Source: Clostridium thailandense (GTDB lineage Bacteria; Bacillota; Clostridia; Clostridiales; Clostridiaceae). Taken from it: a stretch of DNA of 44,690 nucleotides. The position numbers and the translations under genes are program-made. Under the pieces are notes generated by a model. It did not search any database and had not been told where the DNA came from. It saw nothing but the letters and a program-made list of their open reading frames with translations. Shown piece after piece: positions 25,753 to 33,746 of this stretch (positions within the stretch are counted from its first letter, which is position 1; each line of letters opens with the position of its first letter). The stretch lies in the NCBI RefSeq assembly GCF_019207025.1, contig NZ_JAEEGC010000065.1, positions 1-44,690 of the forward strand, in the 5' to 3' direction.

Positions 25753-26707
25753 ACTTCGCTTCTATGGAAAAATTAGTCTTGATATCACTAGATCTGTATT
25801 TTCTAATATAATCATCAAAACACCATTGAGAGTGAAATTTTGCGGCACTTCTATAACCAGATCTAAAAAGATCCACAATTTTATCTGTTGATATGTTAAA
25901 TGAAGTAGCATTTACGCCTTCAGTAGGAATAAGTACAGTTCTAGATAGGTTTTCGCTTTTTAACCATTCTCTATTTTTTTCAACTGAAAGAGTATTTGCA
26001 ATGTCCATAAGAAAAGATAAAGGATCATTTTTTCCAAGGCGTGTATTGCTAGTTTCGGGAACATCAAATTTAAATCCTATAGTCGGCCATCTTGGAATTC
26101 CATCAATATCAAAAATATTTATTGGAAAGTTGCAGCACACAGCGCCATCAACTATATAACTTTTACCATGTGCATGTATAAATTCTACTGGTTTAAAATA
26201 GAAAGGTATACTAATACTCATTCGTATTGCTTTAACTATTGGGAAATTCATAGGGTCAATGCCATAGTCAACTAAACTATCGGGGAGAATTAAAGTTTTT
26301 CGTAAAGTTATATCTGAAGCTATTATTTTAAGCTGGCTTTCTCCATCACGGCTTACATCTTTAAATTTTTGCACTCCTTTAGCTTTAAGCAAATTATTTA
26401 TCCAATCTTCAAGATAATCTCCTGAATAAATTCCTTTTTGAAGTAAAAAGCCAAGGGCTTTACCGAGCAGCGGAAGTTTTTGAAATCCGTCCTTATCTAA
26501 AAAGTCTTTAAAATTCATCTCTAATAAAACCTTTTTTAATTCTTTAGTATTGTAACCTGCCGCTACTAGAGCTGCTATTACAGCTCCAGCAGAAGTTCCA
26601 GCGACTCTTTGCCAACTATAGCCTTGAGCTTCTAGGTAGGTTAGGGCACCAACTATGCCTATAGCTCTCATTCCCCCACCTTCAAAAACAGCATCGGCTT
26701 TTTTCAT
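25751..26707 (-). CDS. Patatin-like phospholipase
   Basis: A 318-residue lipid acyl hydrolase. The oxyanion-hole motif EGGGMRAIG (about 9-17), the nucleophile elbow GTSAG with Ser39, and the catalytic aspartate in DGAVCCN (about 188-194) form the Ser-Asp dyad. There is no signal peptide, so it acts in the cytoplasm on membrane or storage lipids. GAGGAGGTG is the ribosome binding site. The GTG inside it (26722) gives a longer frame but cannot serve as start, and ATG 26707 lies 14 bases downstream of the AGGAGG. It is monocistronic. Confidence 0.9.
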   Translation of the reverse strand: MKKADAVFEGGGMRAIGIVGALTYLEAQGYSWQRVAGTSAGAVIAALVAAGYNTKELKKVLLEMNFKDFLDKDGFQKLPLLGKALGFLLQKGIYSGDYLEDWINNLLKAKGVQKFKDVSRDGESQLKIIASDITLRKTLILPDSLVDYGIDPMNFPIVKAIRMSISIPFYFKPVEFIHAHGKSYIVDGAVCCNFPINIFDIDGIPRWPTIGFKFDVPETSNTRLGKNDPLSFLMDIANTLSVEKNREWLKSENLSRTVLIPTEGVNATSFNISTDKIVDLFRSGYRSAAKFHSQWCFDDYIRKYRSSDIKTNFSIEAK

Positions 26708-26871
26708 ATTAATATAAAACACCTCCTCAAATTTGGAGATTGAATATCTATAGCACCATTTGAGTGAACTTTGTATATATATATATTATTAAAATACATA
26801 GTGAAAGGTTAATTAAATATGGAAAAATTTTAAATTAATTTTGAAAAACTATATTTTAAAACAATGAAATG

Positions 26872-26880
26872 TGGTACAAT
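26872..26880 (+). promoter_or_regulatory. Extended -10 promoter of small protein gene
   Basis: TGGTACAAT is an extended -10 element; the sequence 17 bases upstream (TATTTT at 26852-26857) is a poor -35. It lies about 60 bases before the small ORF. Confidence 0.45.
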
Positions 26881-26940
26881 GAAATTACATTTTTTGTAAA
26901 TAAGCTCATAAATTGTATGTTATATAAGGAGGAAGAAACA

Positions 26941-27066
26941 ATGAAAGAAAAGAATAGTTTTAAAATAACAATGGATGTAATTGAGGAGTGTTTAAAAGAA
27001 TGTTTAGATAATCCTAGTAAAAAAGAAAAGAGAAAAGAAAAAACAAGTTTTGTTAGTGATAGATAA
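26941..27066 (+). CDS. Small hypothetical protein, 41 residues
   Basis: A 41-residue charged protein: a helix-forming first half with EECLKECLDN (two cysteines four apart) and a lysine/arginine-rich second half. I do not recognise a family. Support for it being real is a strong AAGGAGG nine bases before the ATG, an upstream extended -10, and a terminator overlapping its stop codon. It stands alone between a divergent phospholipase gene and a convergent permease gene. No signal peptide or membrane segment is seen. Confidence 0.7.
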   Translation: MKEKNSFKITMDVIEECLKECLDNPSKKEKRKEKTSFVSDR

Positions 27067-27083
27067 CAAAAACTTGTTTTTAA
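27040..27083. terminator. Terminator overlapping the small gene's 3' end
   Basis: AAAACAAGTTTTGTTA (27040-27055) pairs with a TAACAAAAACTTGTTTT arm (27065-27081), with one unpaired base. It includes the final codons and stop of the 41-residue ORF and ends in a T-run; it also faces the convergent permease gene. Confidence 0.75.
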
Positions 27084-27114
27084 AAAATTTATTAATTAAG
27101 TTTTAATAGTAAGA

Positions 27115-27753
27115 TTAATAATAGGAACATTTTTTCTCAATTGATCTAAAGGTTAGAACTAAAAATGATGTAATAAGTAAGTATATGGCAGCAGCTATTA
27201 TAAATGGTGTTATGGTGAAATCTCTGGTTACAACTTCTTTTGCAGCTCTTAAAAGATCACCTATACCAATAGCTGCCACTAGTGCCGTATCTTTTATAAG
27301 ATTTATACTTTCACTACAAATAGGAGGAATAACGTTTTTTACTGCTTGCGGAATTATAATGTACAACATTGTTTGTCTGTAGTTCATACCTAAAGCCTTT
27401 GAAGCTTCAAATTGGCCTCTATCTATAGATTCAATACCTGCACGAAATATTTCAGCTAAGTATGCTCCATAATTTACAGTAAAAGCAATACTGGCTGCAG
27501 TTAATGGCTCTAATCTTATACCTATTACAGGAAGGCCAAAATAAGTGAAGAATAGTTGTAATAGCAATGGAGTTCCCCTAAAAACCCAAGTGTACAAGCT
27601 CAAAACAGTTTGCAAGGGTTTTATATTCAAGTTTTTTCCTATAGCTACTAAAATTCCTAAAGGTACTGAAAATACAGATACTATTATAAAAAGCTTCAAA
27701 GATATTAAACTTCCCTTTAGTATAAATCCTGTGACATCCATAAGATTAGACAT
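27115..27753 (-). CDS. Amino-acid ABC transporter permease (HisM/GlnP type)
   Basis: A 212-residue inner-membrane permease with about five hydrophobic helices and the family EAA-type loop around EASKALGMNYRQTMLYIIIPQA (positions about 118-139). It should pair with the binding protein encoded immediately upstream (20 bases apart) and carry polar amino acids inward. AGGATG precedes the ATG, overlapping the end of the binding-protein gene. The ATP-hydrolysing subunit that normally completes the operon is absent: the next gene downstream is on the opposite strand. Confidence 0.92.
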   Translation of the reverse strand: MSNLMDVTGFILKGSLISLKLFIIVSVFSVPLGILVAIGKNLNIKPLQTVLSLYTWVFRGTPLLLQLFFTYFGLPVIGIRLEPLTAASIAFTVNYGAYLAEIFRAGIESIDRGQFEASKALGMNYRQTMLYIIIPQAVKNVIPPICSESINLIKDTALVAAIGIGDLLRAAKEVVTRDFTITPFIIAAAIYLLITSFLVLTFRSIEKKCSYY

Positions 27754-27773
27754 TTATAACACATCCTATCTTT

Positions 27774-28580
27774 CTACTTTGTAATGATATTTTTTCCGAA
27801 CCATTTTTGAGATATTTTATCAGCAGTTCCATCAGCTTTCATGGCGTCTAGAGTCTTGTCTAATTCTTCTTTAAAGCTTTTATCAGTCTTCCTTATTCCT
27901 ACGCCATAATCTTCTTTTCCAAAATCTTCATCAAGAGTTTTATATAGTCCAGGTTTCTTTGAGATATAGTATCTTCCAACCACTTCATCTACAACAACAG
28001 CATCTAAACGACCTTGACTTAGATCCATTAATGCCTCAGTATTGTCTGAGTATTTTTTAGTTTCTTTTAAAGACTTAGAAGTATTTGTATCTGCAGCTAA
28101 CGCAGTTTCGCTACTACTTCCAAGCTGTAATCCCACAACTTTACCAGCTAAATCTTTTTTCGTCTTGATTGAGGAGTCATTTTTTACAACTATTATTTGT
28201 TTATTTTGTAAGTACACTTTTGAAAAATCTATTTGTTCTTTTCTCTTATCTGTAATAGTTAAACCATTCCAAATTACATCTATATCTTTATTATTTAAAC
28301 TAAGAATAATTCCATCCCATTGAACTGGTTTAAATTCTACTTTCACTCCCATTCTTTGAGCAGCTTCTTTTGCCATATCTATATCGAAACCGACAATCTC
28401 TCCCTTATCATTTTTAAATCCCATAGGAGGAAAGCTGTCATCTAATCCAACTACGAATTTTCCCTTTTGCTTAATATCTTTTAGTGAATTATCTTCTGTT
28501 TGTTTAGCTTGTCCACATCCAGAAACCAACAGTCCTAGTACAAATATCATTATTGTTAACAACGCTAATTTCTTTTTCAT
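27774..28580 (-). CDS. Amino-acid ABC transporter substrate-binding lipoprotein
   Basis: A 268-residue family-3 solute-binding protein. The signal peptide ends in the lipobox LVSGC with Cys22, so it is anchored to the outer face of the membrane. The mature part starts with FVVGLDDSFPPMGF and has the family's IDFSKVYL and WNGLTIT blocks. It should capture a polar amino acid (cystine, glutamine or similar) for the permease downstream. GGAGGT lies seven bases before the ATG, and a good promoter lies 40-70 bases upstream. Confidence 0.93.
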   Translation of the reverse strand: MKKKLALLTIMIFVLGLLVSGCGQAKQTEDNSLKDIKQKGKFVVGLDDSFPPMGFKNDKGEIVGFDIDMAKEAAQRMGVKVEFKPVQWDGIILSLNNKDIDVIWNGLTITDKRKEQIDFSKVYLQNKQIIVVKNDSSIKTKKDLAGKVVGLQLGSSSETALAADTNTSKSLKETKKYSDNTEALMDLSQGRLDAVVVDEVVGRYYISKKPGLYKTLDEDFGKEDYGVGIRKTDKSFKEELDKTLDAMKADGTADKISQKWFGKNIITK

Positions 28581-28620
28581 TTTTTTACCTCCAAATAACT
28601 TTATTTTTATTACAGTACCT

Positions 28621-28649
28621 ATTATACTTTAGTGAATTAAATTTGTAAA
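28621..28649 (-). promoter_or_regulatory. Promoter of the amino-acid ABC genes
   Basis: On the - strand TTTACA (28644-28649), a 17-base spacer and a perfect TATAAT (28621-28626), about 40 bases before the binding-protein start. Confidence 0.75.
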
Positions 28650-28776
28650 GTGATAGAAGGACAAAAATTAAATTTTTATGAATATAAAAAATTGTATAGA
28701 AGTATAATGCTAACATATAAGCTAAAAAATAAAATAAGTACGATGAGTAGATAAGATACAAGAATAAAACAAATAA

Positions 28777-28892
28777 AAATAGCCAAAAGTAAACTTGTTT
28801 ATAGTATAAGTCTACTCTTGGCTATTTATAGTGCTGGAAGAATATAAATATATTCCGAAGTATAAGTTAAGTGTCGGCCATGTATATCTATA
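28777..28892 (+). repeat. Dispersed hairpin-plus-tail repeat, copy 3
   Basis: A compact copy: 20-bp arms (28777-28796 and 28808-28827; two mismatches) then the tail (28828-28892) with GTGCTGGAAGAAT, TTCCGAAGTATAAGTTAA and TGTCGGCCATG blocks. The tail end supplies the thiE stop codon (TAG on the - strand at 28888-28890). The hairpin probably serves as a terminator for the thiamine operon. Confidence 0.75.
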
Positions 28893-29499
28893 GTCTTAAT
28901 GCTTTAGCAGCGGATTTTACATCATCTTTACCTAGAATTGCTGAAATAACAGAAATTCCATCAATACCTGTATTTAAGACTTCTTTAAAATTTACTTCGC
29001 TTATACCGCCTATGGCTACAGCTGGTATATCTATTTTATCATAAATTAATTTTAATCCTTCTATACCAATTGGTACATCTATGTCTTTCTTAGTTCCTGT
29101 AAAGAAAATTGCGCCTATACCTAAATAATCCGCACCATTTTTTTGGGCTTCTAGAGCTTCTTCTAAATTTCCAGCTGATATACCTATGATTTTATCTTTG
29201 CCAAGTATTTTTCTTGCTATAGTTAAAGGCATATCATCTTGTCCTAAGTGTACTCCATCAGCATTAATTGCTTGGGCAATATCCATTCTATCATTTATAA
29301 TTAGTGGAATCTTATAGTAATTAGTTACTTCTTGTACTTCTAAAGACACTTTATAAAATTCCCTTGTAGATATATTTTTTTCTCTTACTTGGATCATAGT
29401 TGCACCTCCAAGTATAGATTCCTCAACTACATTTTTTAAGTTTCTTCCATTTAGAAAGCTTCTATCTGTTATAAGATATAAGCTATAATCTACTGCCAT
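28888..29499 (-). CDS. thiE: Thiamine-phosphate synthase
   Basis: A 203-residue TIM-barrel enzyme that joins hydroxymethylpyrimidine diphosphate to thiazole phosphate. Diagnostic motifs: LITDR (about 8-12), MIQVREK (about 34-40), GVHLGQDD (about 78-85), and [11 protein letters not shown] (about 122-132) in the phosphate-binding half, with AIGGIS near 160. It overlaps the end of thiM by ten bases, so translation is coupled. It is the last gene of the TPP-controlled operon. Its stop lies inside the tail of repeat copy 3. Confidence 0.95.
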   Translation of the reverse strand: MAVDYSLYLITDRSFLNGRNLKNVVEESILGGATMIQVREKNISTREFYKVSLEVQEVTNYYKIPLIINDRMDIAQAINADGVHLGQDDMPLTIARKILGKDKIIGISAGNLEEALEAQKNGADYLGIGAIFFTGTKKDIDVPIGIEGLKLIYDKIDIPAVAIGGISEVNFKEVLNTGIDGISVISAILGKDDVKSAAKALRL

Positions 29500-30314
29500 A
29501 ATATATTACCTTCTTTCATTATTTTTTCAGTAGACAATGTATATATACAATCAATTAATTTAACTCTAAAGCTTCCTGGTACTTTGCACATTTCATATGC
29601 TTCTTCACCAGATAAATTCATTGAAAGAATTGCACATACAGTAGATATGAATTTATCCTCATATGCTCCAGCAGTAGCAGCACAAAGAGCGCCAACCATG
29701 CAGCCAGCTCCTGTTACCTTAGTGAGCATATCTGTACCATTTTTTATAATAGCAGAACGAGATCCATCTGTTATATAGTCTTCTTTTCCAGTAGCAGCAA
29801 CAACGCAATTATATTTTTTTGCAAGCAGCATGCAGGAGTCTAATGCGCCTTCACCATTGTCCAATGAGTCTACTCCACGAACTTCAGATGCTTCGCCAGC
29901 TAAAAATTTAATTTCACCAATATTTCCTTTTATAACATCGACTCTTCCAAGTTCTAGAATTCTTTTTATTACTGAATTTTTTCTTGGAATAGCAGCGCAA
30001 GCAACTGGATCTAATACAACTGGAGTATTATTTACCTTAGCAGATATACTTGCAAGTACAGCAGCTTCCTCTTGTTCCTTAGTTAGAGTTCCAACATTAA
30101 TATAAAGAGCTGAGGAAATCTTTGCAAAGTCAAAAACTTCATCATAAGCCTCACACATAGCTGGAGAAGCACCATAAGATAAAAGTATGTTAGCACAATC
30201 GTTTATAGTTACATAATTAGTTATGCATTGTACAAGAGGAATCTTTTTTCTTAAATCATTTAGAACATTACAAACCTCATTAGTATAATTTGAATTCTCT
30301 AGGTTATTAGTCAT
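29490..30314 (-). CDS. thiM: Hydroxyethylthiazole kinase
   Basis: A 274-residue ribokinase-like enzyme that phosphorylates 4-methyl-5-(2-hydroxyethyl)thiazole for salvage. It shows [11 protein letters not shown] (about 27-37), [18 protein letters not shown] (about 101-111) and the anion-hole/catalytic [10 protein letters not shown] (about 198-207). ATG 30314 is chosen because GGGAGG lies nine bases upstream; a TTG two codons earlier is less likely. It lies between thiD and thiE. Confidence 0.95.
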   Translation of the reverse strand: MTNNLENSNYTNEVCNVLNDLRKKIPLVQCITNYVTINDCANILLSYGASPAMCEAYDEVFDFAKISSALYINVGTLTKEQEEAAVLASISAKVNNTPVVLDPVACAAIPRKNSVIKRILELGRVDVIKGNIGEIKFLAGEASEVRGVDSLDNGEGALDSCMLLAKKYNCVVAATGKEDYITDGSRSAIIKNGTDMLTKVTGAGCMVGALCAATAGAYEDKFISTVCAILSMNLSGEEAYEMCKVPGSFRVKLIDCIYTLSTEKIMKEGNILWQ

Positions 30315-30348
30315 TATCAATTACCTCCCAATATAAAAATGTTTAATT

Positions 30349-31152
30349 TTATTCGTAAGAAAGACCAGCTTTTTTGTAAAGTTCGATGAAATGTCCAACA
30401 GGACCTACACCTTCACCAATAGAAAAAGAGTTCTGTATTGCTTTTGTTATATATTCTTTTGACAAAGATAAAGAGTCCTTAACACTGTACTCTTTTGCTA
30501 AATGTGATGCTATTGCAGAAGATAGGGTACATCCTGTACCATGGGTGTTTTTAGTTTCTATTCTGAAACCTTCTAGTGTTATAAATTTATCTTCGCAAAG
30601 TAATATATCATTTGCATCATTACATCTATGTCCGCCTTTTATTAATACATTTTTGGCACCAGTTTTCTTAATCATTAGTGCTGCTTCCTTCATAGCATCA
30701 GCATTTTCTATCTTTATGCCTGTTAGAACTTCAGCTTCGGGAATGTTTGGAGTTACAACATCTGCGATAGATATTAATCCTTTTATTGCTTCTTGAGCTT
30801 CAGACTTAAGTAAAAAATATCCACTTTTAGAAACCATTACTGGATCCACAACTATATTTTTTGCTTTATACTCTATTAGTAAGTCTTTTATTACTTTAAT
30901 AATTTCTGTGCTGGAAACCATCCCAATCTTTACAGCATCAACTTTTATGTCATCGAATATGGATCTTATTTGAGCCTCTACTAACTCTTTGGATACTTCC
31001 ATGACATCTTGAACTCCTATTGTGTTTTGAGCTGTCACTGCTGTGATGACGCTCATTCCATAAACACCAAGAGAACTCATGGTTTTTAAATCTGCCTGTA
31101 TACCAGCACCGCCACAGCTATCAGAGCCAGCAATTGTTAATACTTTTTTCAT
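30349..31152 (-). CDS. thiD: Hydroxymethylpyrimidine (phospho)kinase
   Basis: A 267-residue ribokinase-family enzyme that converts HMP to HMP diphosphate in two steps. Motifs: IAGSDSCGGAGIQADLKT (about 6-23), VVDPVMVSKSG near 103-113, and the catalytic NTHGTGCTLSSAIA near 207-220. AGAGGTG precedes ATG 31152 at the right distance; the GTG inside that site gives a longer frame and is rejected. It is the first gene after a TPP riboswitch and its terminator. Together with ThiM and ThiE it allows salvage of both thiamine halves; no de novo thiC, thiG or thiH is present. Confidence 0.95.
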   Translation of the reverse strand: MKKVLTIAGSDSCGGAGIQADLKTMSSLGVYGMSVITAVTAQNTIGVQDVMEVSKELVEAQIRSIFDDIKVDAVKIGMVSSTEIIKVIKDLLIEYKAKNIVVDPVMVSKSGYFLLKSEAQEAIKGLISIADVVTPNIPEAEVLTGIKIENADAMKEAALMIKKTGAKNVLIKGGHRCNDANDILLCEDKFITLEGFRIETKNTHGTGCTLSSAIASHLAKEYSVKDSLSLSKEYITKAIQNSFSIGEGVGPVGHFIELYKKAGLSYE

Positions 31153-31170
31153 ATATAACACCTCTTTGAA

Positions 31171-31206
31171 AAATTAAAAAAGTGTATTGCGGAAAAGCAA
31201 TACACT
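31171..31206 (-). terminator. TPP riboswitch expression-platform terminator
   Basis: On the - strand AGTGTATTGC, loop, GCAATACACT, then TTTTTT. It lies between the aptamer and thiD, so thiamine pyrophosphate would stop transcription here. Confidence 0.9.
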
Positions 31207-31224
31207 AAATCAATCAAATTATAG

Positions 31225-31312
31225 TTGCTTCCCTACGCCAGTTTTAACTGGATCAGGTTCAAAGGGTTAGAGCATTGCTCCTCTCAGCCGTCAATAGGCA
31301 CCCCCACAAAAT
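31225..31312 (-). ncRNA. TPP (thi-box) riboswitch
   Basis: On the - strand the conserved blocks appear in order: GGGGGTGCC, CTGAGAGGA, ACCCTTTGAACCTGATCCAG and TACTGGCGTAGGGAAGC-like (here AAACTGGCGTAGGGAAGC). This is a complete aptamer upstream of thiD-thiM-thiE, with a terminator at 31171-31206. Confidence 0.97.
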
Positions 31313-31370
31313 ACTATTTTGTTTTATGCTTTTATTTTACTACATTCAGCAGGATTATCAATAGTAAATT

Positions 31371-31462
31371 TATAGATATCTGCGGCCGACATTTAACTTG
31401 TATGACCGCTTTGGCAACATATACCTTCGTATAAGTTAAATGTCTGGTATGGGTATCTATAG
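31371..31462. repeat. Dispersed repeat, copy 4: two tails head to head
   Basis: Two tail halves in opposite directions form a long inverted repeat: arms 31371-31403 and 31429-31462, each with TATAGATA-type ends, a (C)GGCCGACATTTAACTT block or its variant, and a 25-nt centre. The large hairpin domain is absent. It lies between the divergent thiamine riboswitch and ddl. Confidence 0.7.
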
Positions 31463-31567
31463 AAGACCACCTATAGTAAAAAAATCATATTGGGTGGTAC
31501 TTTCAATATTTAGGTTAAAGTATAGAATATAGTAAGAAGAGTAAAAATGATTGATGGAGGAATAAGA

Positions 31568-32470
31568 ATGAAAATAGGAGTTATTATGGGAGGAATATCT
31601 TCCGAGAGAGAAGTATCTTTAAATTCAGGAAAAGAGATAGCAAACTGCTTTGATAAGAATAAATATGAGGTTGTTCCTATTGTAATAGATAAAAAAGATG
31701 ACATATTCGAAAAAGCAAAAGACATAGATGCTGCATTTATAGCACTTCATGGTAAATTTGGAGAAGATGGTATAATTCAAGCAGTACTTGAAACCATGGA
31801 TGTTCCTTACACAGGATGCGGTCCGTTAACTAGTGGTGTGTGCATGAATAAGGATATGACAAAAATGATATTAAGAGCATCAGGAATCAATACTGCAGAT
31901 TGGGCATGTGTAAAAAGTATTGAAGAAATAGATTATGATTATATAGATAAAATGGAATATCCTGTAGTTGTAAAACCTTGTTCAGGAGGTTCAAGTGTAG
32001 CAACTAATATAATAAAGAAAAAAGAAGATGTAGAATTTGCAGTAAAACTGGCATTAGATTATGATACAGAAGTTATTATAGAAAAGTATATAAAAGGTGA
32101 TGAAATTACTTGCTGTATACTAGATGGAAAAGCTCTTCCTGTAATTGCTATAAAACCAAAAGCTGAATTCTTTGATTATACAGCAAAATATGCAGATGGT
32201 GGTTCAGATGAGATTATAGTTCAATTTGAAGAAGGACTACAGAAGAAAATAGAAGAAATGGCTTTACAATGTTGGAAGGTTTTAAAATGCAGTGTATACG
32301 TGAGAGTTGACATGATAATAAAAGAAGGAGTACCTTATGTGCTTGAGCTTAATACATTACCAGGAATGACTAAAAATAGTCTTTTCCCTAAGAGTGCTAA
32401 AGCTGTAAATATGTCATTCACAGAATTATTAGATGCAATAACAGAAATTTCACTAAGAGAAATTAGGTAA
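31568..32470 (+). CDS. ddl: D-alanine--D-alanine ligase
   Basis: A 300-residue ATP-grasp enzyme making the D-Ala-D-Ala dipeptide of peptidoglycan. Motifs: [11 protein letters not shown] near the start, LHGKFGEDG (about 58-66), [13 protein letters not shown] (ATP binding, about 137-149), [11 protein letters not shown], and [11 protein letters not shown] near 257-267. GGAGGAATAAGA precedes ATG 31568, which is preferred over ATG 31547. It is short and typical of DdlB-like proteins. It is monocistronic, followed by the SAM-riboswitch promoter. Confidence 0.94.
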   Translation: MKIGVIMGGISSEREVSLNSGKEIANCFDKNKYEVVPIVIDKKDDIFEKAKDIDAAFIALHGKFGEDGIIQAVLETMDVPYTGCGPLTSGVCMNKDMTKMILRASGINTADWACVKSIEEIDYDYIDKMEYPVVVKPCSGGSSVATNIIKKKEDVEFAVKLALDYDTEVIIEKYIKGDEITCCILDGKALPVIAIKPKAEFFDYTAKYADGGSDEIIVQFEEGLQKKIEEMALQCWKVLKCSVYVRVDMIIKEGVPYVLELNTLPGMTKNSLFPKSAKAVNMSFTELLDAITEISLREIR

Positions 32471-32497
32471 TAGAATATTTTTGCTTATAAAAAGGTG

Positions 32498-32526
32498 TTG
32501 ACAGTTTGTAATTAACTTAGTATAAT
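32498..32526 (+). promoter_or_regulatory. Promoter of the SAM riboswitch-metQ transcript
   Basis: TTGACA (32498-32503), 17-base spacer, TATAAT (32521-32526): consensus at both hexamers, about 25 bases before the aptamer. Confidence 0.9.
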
Positions 32527-32549
32527 CCTAATTAGTAAATTGAATAATG

Positions 32550-32665
32550 AATCTTGCTTATCAAGAGAGGCGGAGGGACTGGCCCTATGAAGCCCGGCAA
32601 CCAGTATTATTTATATAATACATTGGTGCCAATTCCAGCAGCGAAGGCTGAGAGATGAGGATTAC
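32550..32665 (+). ncRNA. SAM-I (S-box) riboswitch
   Basis: Conserved S-box blocks in order: CTTATCAAGAGAGGCGGAGG, GACTGGCCC, GATGAAGCCCGGCAACC-like (here TATGAAGCCCGGCAACC), GGTGCCAATTCCAGCAG and GAGAGATGAG closing the first stem. It lies upstream of a methionine-binding lipoprotein gene, as expected. Confidence 0.97.
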
Positions 32666-32674
32666 GTTGAGATT

Positions 32675-32706
32675 AAGCTCGAGGTTTCCTCGAGCTTTTA
32701 ATTTTG
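32675..32706 (+). terminator. S-box expression-platform terminator
   Basis: AAGCTCGAGG-TTT-CCTCGAGCTT then TTAATTTTG. It is a strong hairpin right after the aptamer and would end transcription when SAM is bound. Confidence 0.9.
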
Positions 32707-32873
32707 CATTTAATAAGAATATAGCCGGCAAAAATATTTGTATTCTTATAGATGCGGATTGAATCACTTAGCCATCTAAACTAACAATTTTGCTTTTGTA
32801 GATTAAGAAATATTACAAATGCATATAAATTTTAGTTCAATTTAACACTAAAATATTAGGAGGAATTATAATT
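32707..32873 (+). other. Long spacer between S-box terminator and metQ
   Basis: About 165 bases of untranslated leader. It holds AAGAATA / TATTCTT arms (about 32716-32747) and a loose TAGATG / CATCTA pair, perhaps a decayed copy of the local repeat family, but similarity is too weak to call. No gene is seen. Confidence 0.3.
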
Positions 32874-33692
32874 ATGAAAAGAATTTTATCACTTATAGTG
32901 TCATTAATTTTTGTTTTTGCATTAGCAGGATGTGGAGAAAAGAAAGCAGCAGATACTACTGCTTCAAATAAAGATAACAAAAAGGTTATAAAAGTAGGTG
33001 CAAGCCCTGTACCTCATAAAGAAATACTTGAGCAAATAAAGCCAGTACTTGCAAAAGAGGGCTACGATCTTCAAATTGTTGAGTTTACTGATTATGTAAC
33101 ACCAAACATAGCTTTAAATGATGGAGAGCTTGATGCAAACTTCTTTCAACATATACCATACTTAACTAAGTTTAATGAAGAAAAACATACTGAATTAGAT
33201 TATACAGTTAAAGTTCACTTAGAACCAATGGGAGTGTATTCAAAAAAGGTTAAAAAATTAGAAGAATTAAAAGATGGTGCTGAAATAGCTATACCAAATG
33301 ATTCAACTAATGGAGCTAGAGCTCTAAAAGTATTACAAAGTGCAGGACTTATAAAGTTAAAGGATGGAGAATTAGTTTCAAAATTAGATATAACTGAAAA
33401 TAAAAAGAATATAAAAATTAAAGAACTTGATGCACCACAGCTTCCAAGAGTTTTAGATGATGTAGATGCTGCAGTTATTAACACAAACTATGCAATCCAA
33501 GCGAACTTAAACCCTACTAAAGATGCTATTGCAATAGAATCAAAGGATTCACCATATGCTAACGTAATTGCTGTTAGAAAGAAAGATAAGGACAAGCCAT
33601 ACATTCAAGCTTTATCTAAAGCATTAAATACACCAGAGGTTAAGAAATTTATAGAGGATAAATATAAGGGAAGCATAATACCAGCATTTTAA
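32874..33692 (+). CDS. metQ: MetQ/NlpA family methionine-binding lipoprotein
   Basis: A 272-residue solute-binding protein of the MetQ family. The signal peptide ends in lipobox LAGC with Cys20. The mature part has KVGASPVPHKEIL, IVEFTDYVTPNIAL and the DANFFQHIPYL block (about 86-96) typical of MetQ. It captures methionine for an ABC importer. AGGAGG lies eleven bases before the ATG. Control by a SAM riboswitch supports the methionine role. The usual metN (ATPase) and metI (permease) partners are not next to it in this window. Confidence 0.93.
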   Translation: MKRILSLIVSLIFVFALAGCGEKKAADTTASNKDNKKVIKVGASPVPHKEILEQIKPVLAKEGYDLQIVEFTDYVTPNIALNDGELDANFFQHIPYLTKFNEEKHTELDYTVKVHLEPMGVYSKKVKKLEELKDGAEIAIPNDSTNGARALKVLQSAGLIKLKDGELVSKLDITENKKNIKIKELDAPQLPRVLDDVDAAVINTNYAIQANLNPTKDAIAIESKDSPYANVIAVRKKDKDKPYIQALSKALNTPEVKKFIEDKYKGSIIPAF

Positions 33693-33711
33693 TATAAATC
33701 TTTATTTCTTG

Positions 33712-33741
33712 CCTCATATATGTGAAAATATATATGAGGTG
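33712..33741 (+). promoter_or_regulatory. Hairpin covering the MocR gene's Shine-Dalgarno
   Basis: CCTCATATAT (33712-33721) pairs with ATATATGAGG (33730-33739), so the GAGG of the GAGGTG ribosome binding site (33736-33741) is inside the stem. The start ATG follows at 33747. No T-tract follows, so it is not the metQ terminator. Confidence 0.55.
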
Positions 33742-33746
33742 AAAAT

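Noticed and set aside
26080..26095. AGTCGGCCAT resembling the repeat tail
   Set aside because: It is part of the patatin coding sequence and has no flanking tail blocks; chance match.
30386..30796. 136-codon open frame on the + strand opposite thiD
   Set aside because: Antisense to a well-conserved enzyme gene and no ribosome binding site.
32707..32775. Possible decayed repeat copy between S-box and metQ
   Set aside because: TATAGATGCGG-type similarity is short and the diagnostic CGGAG..AAGTTAA core is missing.
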